Shown here: positions 15,122 to 17,274 of the stretch, piece after piece
How the letters are laid out: every line of letters starts with the position of its first letter
Numbering within the stretch: position 1 is the first letter of the stretch
Assembly (NCBI GenBank): GCA_028723545.1
Contig: JAQYER010000023.1
Coordinates: 1 to 17,274 of the forward strand
Length of the DNA: 17,274 nucleotides
Source: Caryophanales bacterium
GTDB taxonomy: Bacteria > Bacillota_I > Bacilli_A > RFN20 > CAG-826
Direction: 5' to 3'
Notes under the pieces: generated by a model
Told to the model about the DNA's origin: nothing
Database searches by the model: none
Seen by the model: only the letters and a program-made list of their open reading frames with translations
Made by a program: the position numbers and the translations under genes

Positions 15122-16615
15122 ATGGAAGAAAATAGCAAAACAACTAAAAGAAATTTGTGGATGTATCCACTTGGAACGATTGGACGTGACATGATTTATG
15201 CCTTGTTTAACAGTTTCATTTTGACTTATGTTTTATTAACAAGAACATTAGACACCGCTCAATTAGCGGCAATTACAGCAATTATGATTGGGGCGAGAGT
15301 GTTTGATGCTGTAAACGACCCAATTATGGGCTTTATTATTGAAAAAACTCATACTAAGTGGGGTAAATTTAAACCTTGGTTAGCGGCTGGTGTCCTTTCA
15401 ACAGCGGGAGTTATTATTACAATATTTAATACCACATTACAAGGATGGGGATTTATTGCTATTTTTGGAGTTATTTATTTCTTATATTCTATTACTTATA
15501 CGATGAGCGATATTTCTTATTGGGGAATGATTCCATCATTATCTTCTAATCCTGATACAAGAAATCAATTCACTTCACGTGCGGTTTTATTTGCTGGAAT
15601 CGGTAGTACTTTAGCAGGGATGTTAATTCCAATGTTTACGGTTGGTGAATTATCATTAACGAATTCAACTCAAACTTCATACGGAATTATTTCGATTGCG
15701 ATTGCTATTCTCGCGATTGGATTTATTTGCTTTGCTTTATTTGGTATTAAAGAATCAAAAGAAGCAATGGAAGTTAAAAAAGATGTTAAGAAGAAATCAA
15801 CTAAAGAAATTCTTAAAACAATTTTCAAAAACAAGCCATTATTATGGATTATTATTGCTTTCATTTTCCAACAAATTGGCAATAGTTTAATTTTAGGTGG
15901 AGTAGGATCTACTTATGTTTATTTCCAATATGGTTATGAAGGTGGATTATATTCTTTATTCTCAACAATTGGAGTCGCTGCAACAGCGGTATTAATGATA
16001 TTCTATCCAATGATTTCGAGAAAAATTAATCGTAAACCATTGATGACTATTATGTTAATTGTTGCGTTAGTGGGTTATGGATTAATGGGATTAACTGCTT
16101 TTAGTTTCTTAAATTCATCAATTGTTGGATTCTGGGTATTAACAATTGGATATATGTTATCTAATTTAGGCCAATATGGTTTCTATTTAATTATGATGAT
16201 TTCGATTATGAACACTGTTGAATACAATGAATATATATCTGGAGAAAGAGAAGAAGCAATTATTACTTCTGTTCGTCCTTTTGTTACCAAAATGACTTCC
16301 GCTATTATTGTTGGATTAACTTCTCTTTCATATATTGTATTTAAAGTTACAGATTACACTAACCAAATTTCTTCATTAGAACAACAAGCTACAACCGGAG
16401 CAATTGATGAAACTGCTAAATTAAATGGAATTAATGCAGTTATTTCTTCAATTGATAGTGGACAAAAATTAGGATTATTATTATTTATGATTCTTGTTCC
16501 ATTAGTGTGCTTACTTATTTCTTATTTTGTTTATCAAAAGAAATATCATCTTGATGAAAACGAATATCAAAGAATTTGTGACGAAATTAATCAAAGAAAA
16601 GAAGCTAATAATTAA
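15122..16615 (+). CDS. GPH family sugar:cation symporter (MelB-like)
   Basis: A 12-TM transporter of the glycoside-pentoside-hexuronide:cation symporter family within the MFS, 497 residues. The signature D-A-V-N-D-P-I-M-G (62-70) matches MelB D-A-I-N-D-P; Asp62 and Asp66 align with MelB Asp55 and Asp59, which bind the coupling cation. K-W-G-K-F-K-P-W (79-86) is the family loop motif. A cytosolic basic stretch near 213-235 (E-V-K-K-D-V-K-K-K) marks the middle loop between the two six-helix halves. A ~40-residue polar loop lies before the last helix. Good Shine-Dalgarno AAAGGA (15111-15116) lies 5 nt before the ATG. Co-transcribed with the PIG-L gene. The sugar is not determinable. Confidence 0.92.
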   Translation: MEENSKTTKRNLWMYPLGTIGRDMIYALFNSFILTYVLLTRTLDTAQLAAITAIMIGARVFDAVNDPIMGFIIEKTHTKWGKFKPWLAAGVLSTAGVIITIFNTTLQGWGFIAIFGVIYFLYSITYTMSDISYWGMIPSLSSNPDTRNQFTSRAVLFAGIGSTLAGMLIPMFTVGELSLTNSTQTSYGIISIAIAILAIGFICFALFGIKESKEAMEVKKDVKKKSTKEILKTIFKNKPLLWIIIAFIFQQIGNSLILGGVGSTYVYFQYGYEGGLYSLFSTIGVAATAVLMIFYPMISRKINRKPLMTIMLIVALVGYGLMGLTAFSFLNSSIVGFWVLTIGYMLSNLGQYGFYLIMMISIMNTVEYNEYISGEREEAIITSVRPFVTKMTSAIIVGLTSLSYIVFKVTDYTNQISSLEQQATTGAIDETAKLNGINAVISSIDSGQKLGLLLFMILVPLVCLLISYFVYQKKYHLDENEYQRICDEINQRKEANN

Positions 16616-16624
16616 TTATCAAAG

Positions 16625-16658
16625 ATGCTCATTAAAATAATAATAATGAGCATTTTTT
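16625..16658 (+). terminator. Rho-independent terminator after symporter gene
   Basis: ATGCTCATTA (16625-16634) pairs perfectly with TAATGAGCAT (16644-16653) over 10 bp around a 9-nt loop; six T residues (16653-16658) follow. It lies 9 nt after the stop. Confidence 0.9.
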
Positions 16659-16695
16659 ATACACAAATAAATAAATTTATTACATAATTATTCAT

Positions 16696-17274
16696 ATGAA
16701 AGAAGTTGTATCAGTTTTAAACATGTCTAATAGCGATAAAAACACTATTGCGACTTACAATAATAGTAAAGATTTAATGTGGAATGCCGCTTTTGGTGTT
16801 TATTCATCCGCTAATTGGTTTGGCAATATCGCTATTGTTTGTGGAACAGGGAATAACGCTGGAGATGGATATGCATTATCAATTATTTTAAAAGAGCATA
16901 AAATAAATTGTACATTATTATTAATTGAAGAACGTTTTTCTGAAGATGGAAAATATTATTTTGATAAAGCAAAACAATTAGGCATAAAGCATTATTTAAT
17001 AAATGATAATACATCATTTAAATACAATATTATTGTCGATTGTTTATTAGGAACTGGTTTTAAAGGGACTCCAAAAGATAATTACATTAATGTCATTAAT
17101 CGCATTAATAATTCCAAAGCTTATGTTATAAGTGTCGATATAAATTCAGGTTTAAATGGGAATAACGGCTTAGGAGATTATGTAATAAAATCTGACTTAA
17201 CTGTTTCAATTGGTTCTTATAAATATGGTCATTTTTTAAATAAAGCAATGGACTATATTAAAAAATTAGTAAAT
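16696..17274 (+). CDS. nnrE: NAD(P)H-hydrate epimerase (YjeF N domain), 3' end outside window
   Basis: Interconverts R- and S-epimers of damaged hydrated NAD(P)H so the dehydratase can repair them. The frame is open from ATG 16696 to the last base (193 residues, no stop). C-G-T-G-N-N-A-G-D-G (49-58) is the nucleotide-binding loop, usually G-x-G-N-N-G-G-D-G. D-C-L-L-G-T-G-F-K-G (115-124) and D-I-N-S-G-L (148-153) fit the family's later motifs, though the usual D-I-P-S-G has Asn for Pro. G-H-F near 178-180 matches the end of the epimerase domain. The window ends there, so whether it stops or is fused to the NnrD dehydratase is unknown. No Shine-Dalgarno sequence; a CATAAT at 16683-16688 lies only 7 nt before the ATG. 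Confidence 0.9.
   Translation, partial: MKEVVSVLNMSNSDKNTIATYNNSKDLMWNAAFGVYSSANWFGNIAIVCGTGNNAGDGYALSIILKEHKINCTLLLIEERFSEDGKYYFDKAKQLGIKHYLINDNTSFKYNIIVDCLLGTGFKGTPKDNYINVINRINNSKAYVISVDINSGLNGNNGLGDYVIKSDLTVSIGSYKYGHFLNKAMDYIKKLVN

Overview
The window is AT-rich, by eye about 28-30% G+C over most of its length. It carries a one-directional gene set in which everything but one tRNA is on the + strand. TGA ends two genes (the hypA-like fragment and gltX) and Trp is written TGG, so this is the standard bacterial code and not the Mycoplasma/Spiroplasma code. Gene content (CdaA-type diadenylate cyclase, lipoprotein metalloprotease, YitT protein, ~550-residue clostridial-type GltX, GPH sugar symporter, tRNAs with encoded CCA) points to a low-GC Bacillota/Tenericutes-grade host, plausibly an uncultured host-associated Bacilli lineage related to RF39, Acholeplasmatales or Erysipelotrichales. 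The taxonomic placement is inference.

Layout. 1-295: 3' part of a HypA-like nickel metallochaperone gene, richer in G+C (about 40%) than the rest, closed by an intrinsic terminator at 373-417. 562-4824: YitT membrane protein, secreted M6-type lipoprotein protease, and M3 oligoendopeptidase 20 nt further on. 4951-8270: diadenylate cyclase cdaA, then the tightly coupled trio deoD, membrane-anchored degenerate NERD protein, and six-TM protein. 8242-8391, minus strand: a complete tRNA-Gly unit with promoter, gene and terminator; the terminator lies inside the last codons of the six-TM gene. 8419-10224: gltX, tRNA-Glu(CTC) and a terminator. 10330-14276: mscS-type channel with a clear promoter, overlapped by the start of an 826-residue surface protein, then a GNAT acetyltransferase. 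14297-16658: extended -10 promoter, PIG-L deacetylase, GPH-family symporter and a strong terminator. 16696-17274: NAD(P)H-hydrate epimerase, cut by the window end.

How the genes fit together. The two proteases make a plausible outside/inside peptide-scavenging pair. deoD, nnrE and cdaA are nucleotide metabolism, repair and signalling functions. PIG-L plus the GPH symporter suggests use of an acetylated sugar or glycoside. gltX with tRNA-Glu is a charging enzyme placed next to its substrate. MscS plus the coupled surface protein is the most intriguing unexplained pair. I saw no CRISPR array, transposase, phage gene, toxin-antitoxin pair or recognisable defence system. The more unusual points are the overlap couplings, the NERD domain lacking its catalytic residues, the antisense terminator inside a coding sequence, and several genes without a Shine-Dalgarno sequence whose -10-like boxes lie very close to the ATG.
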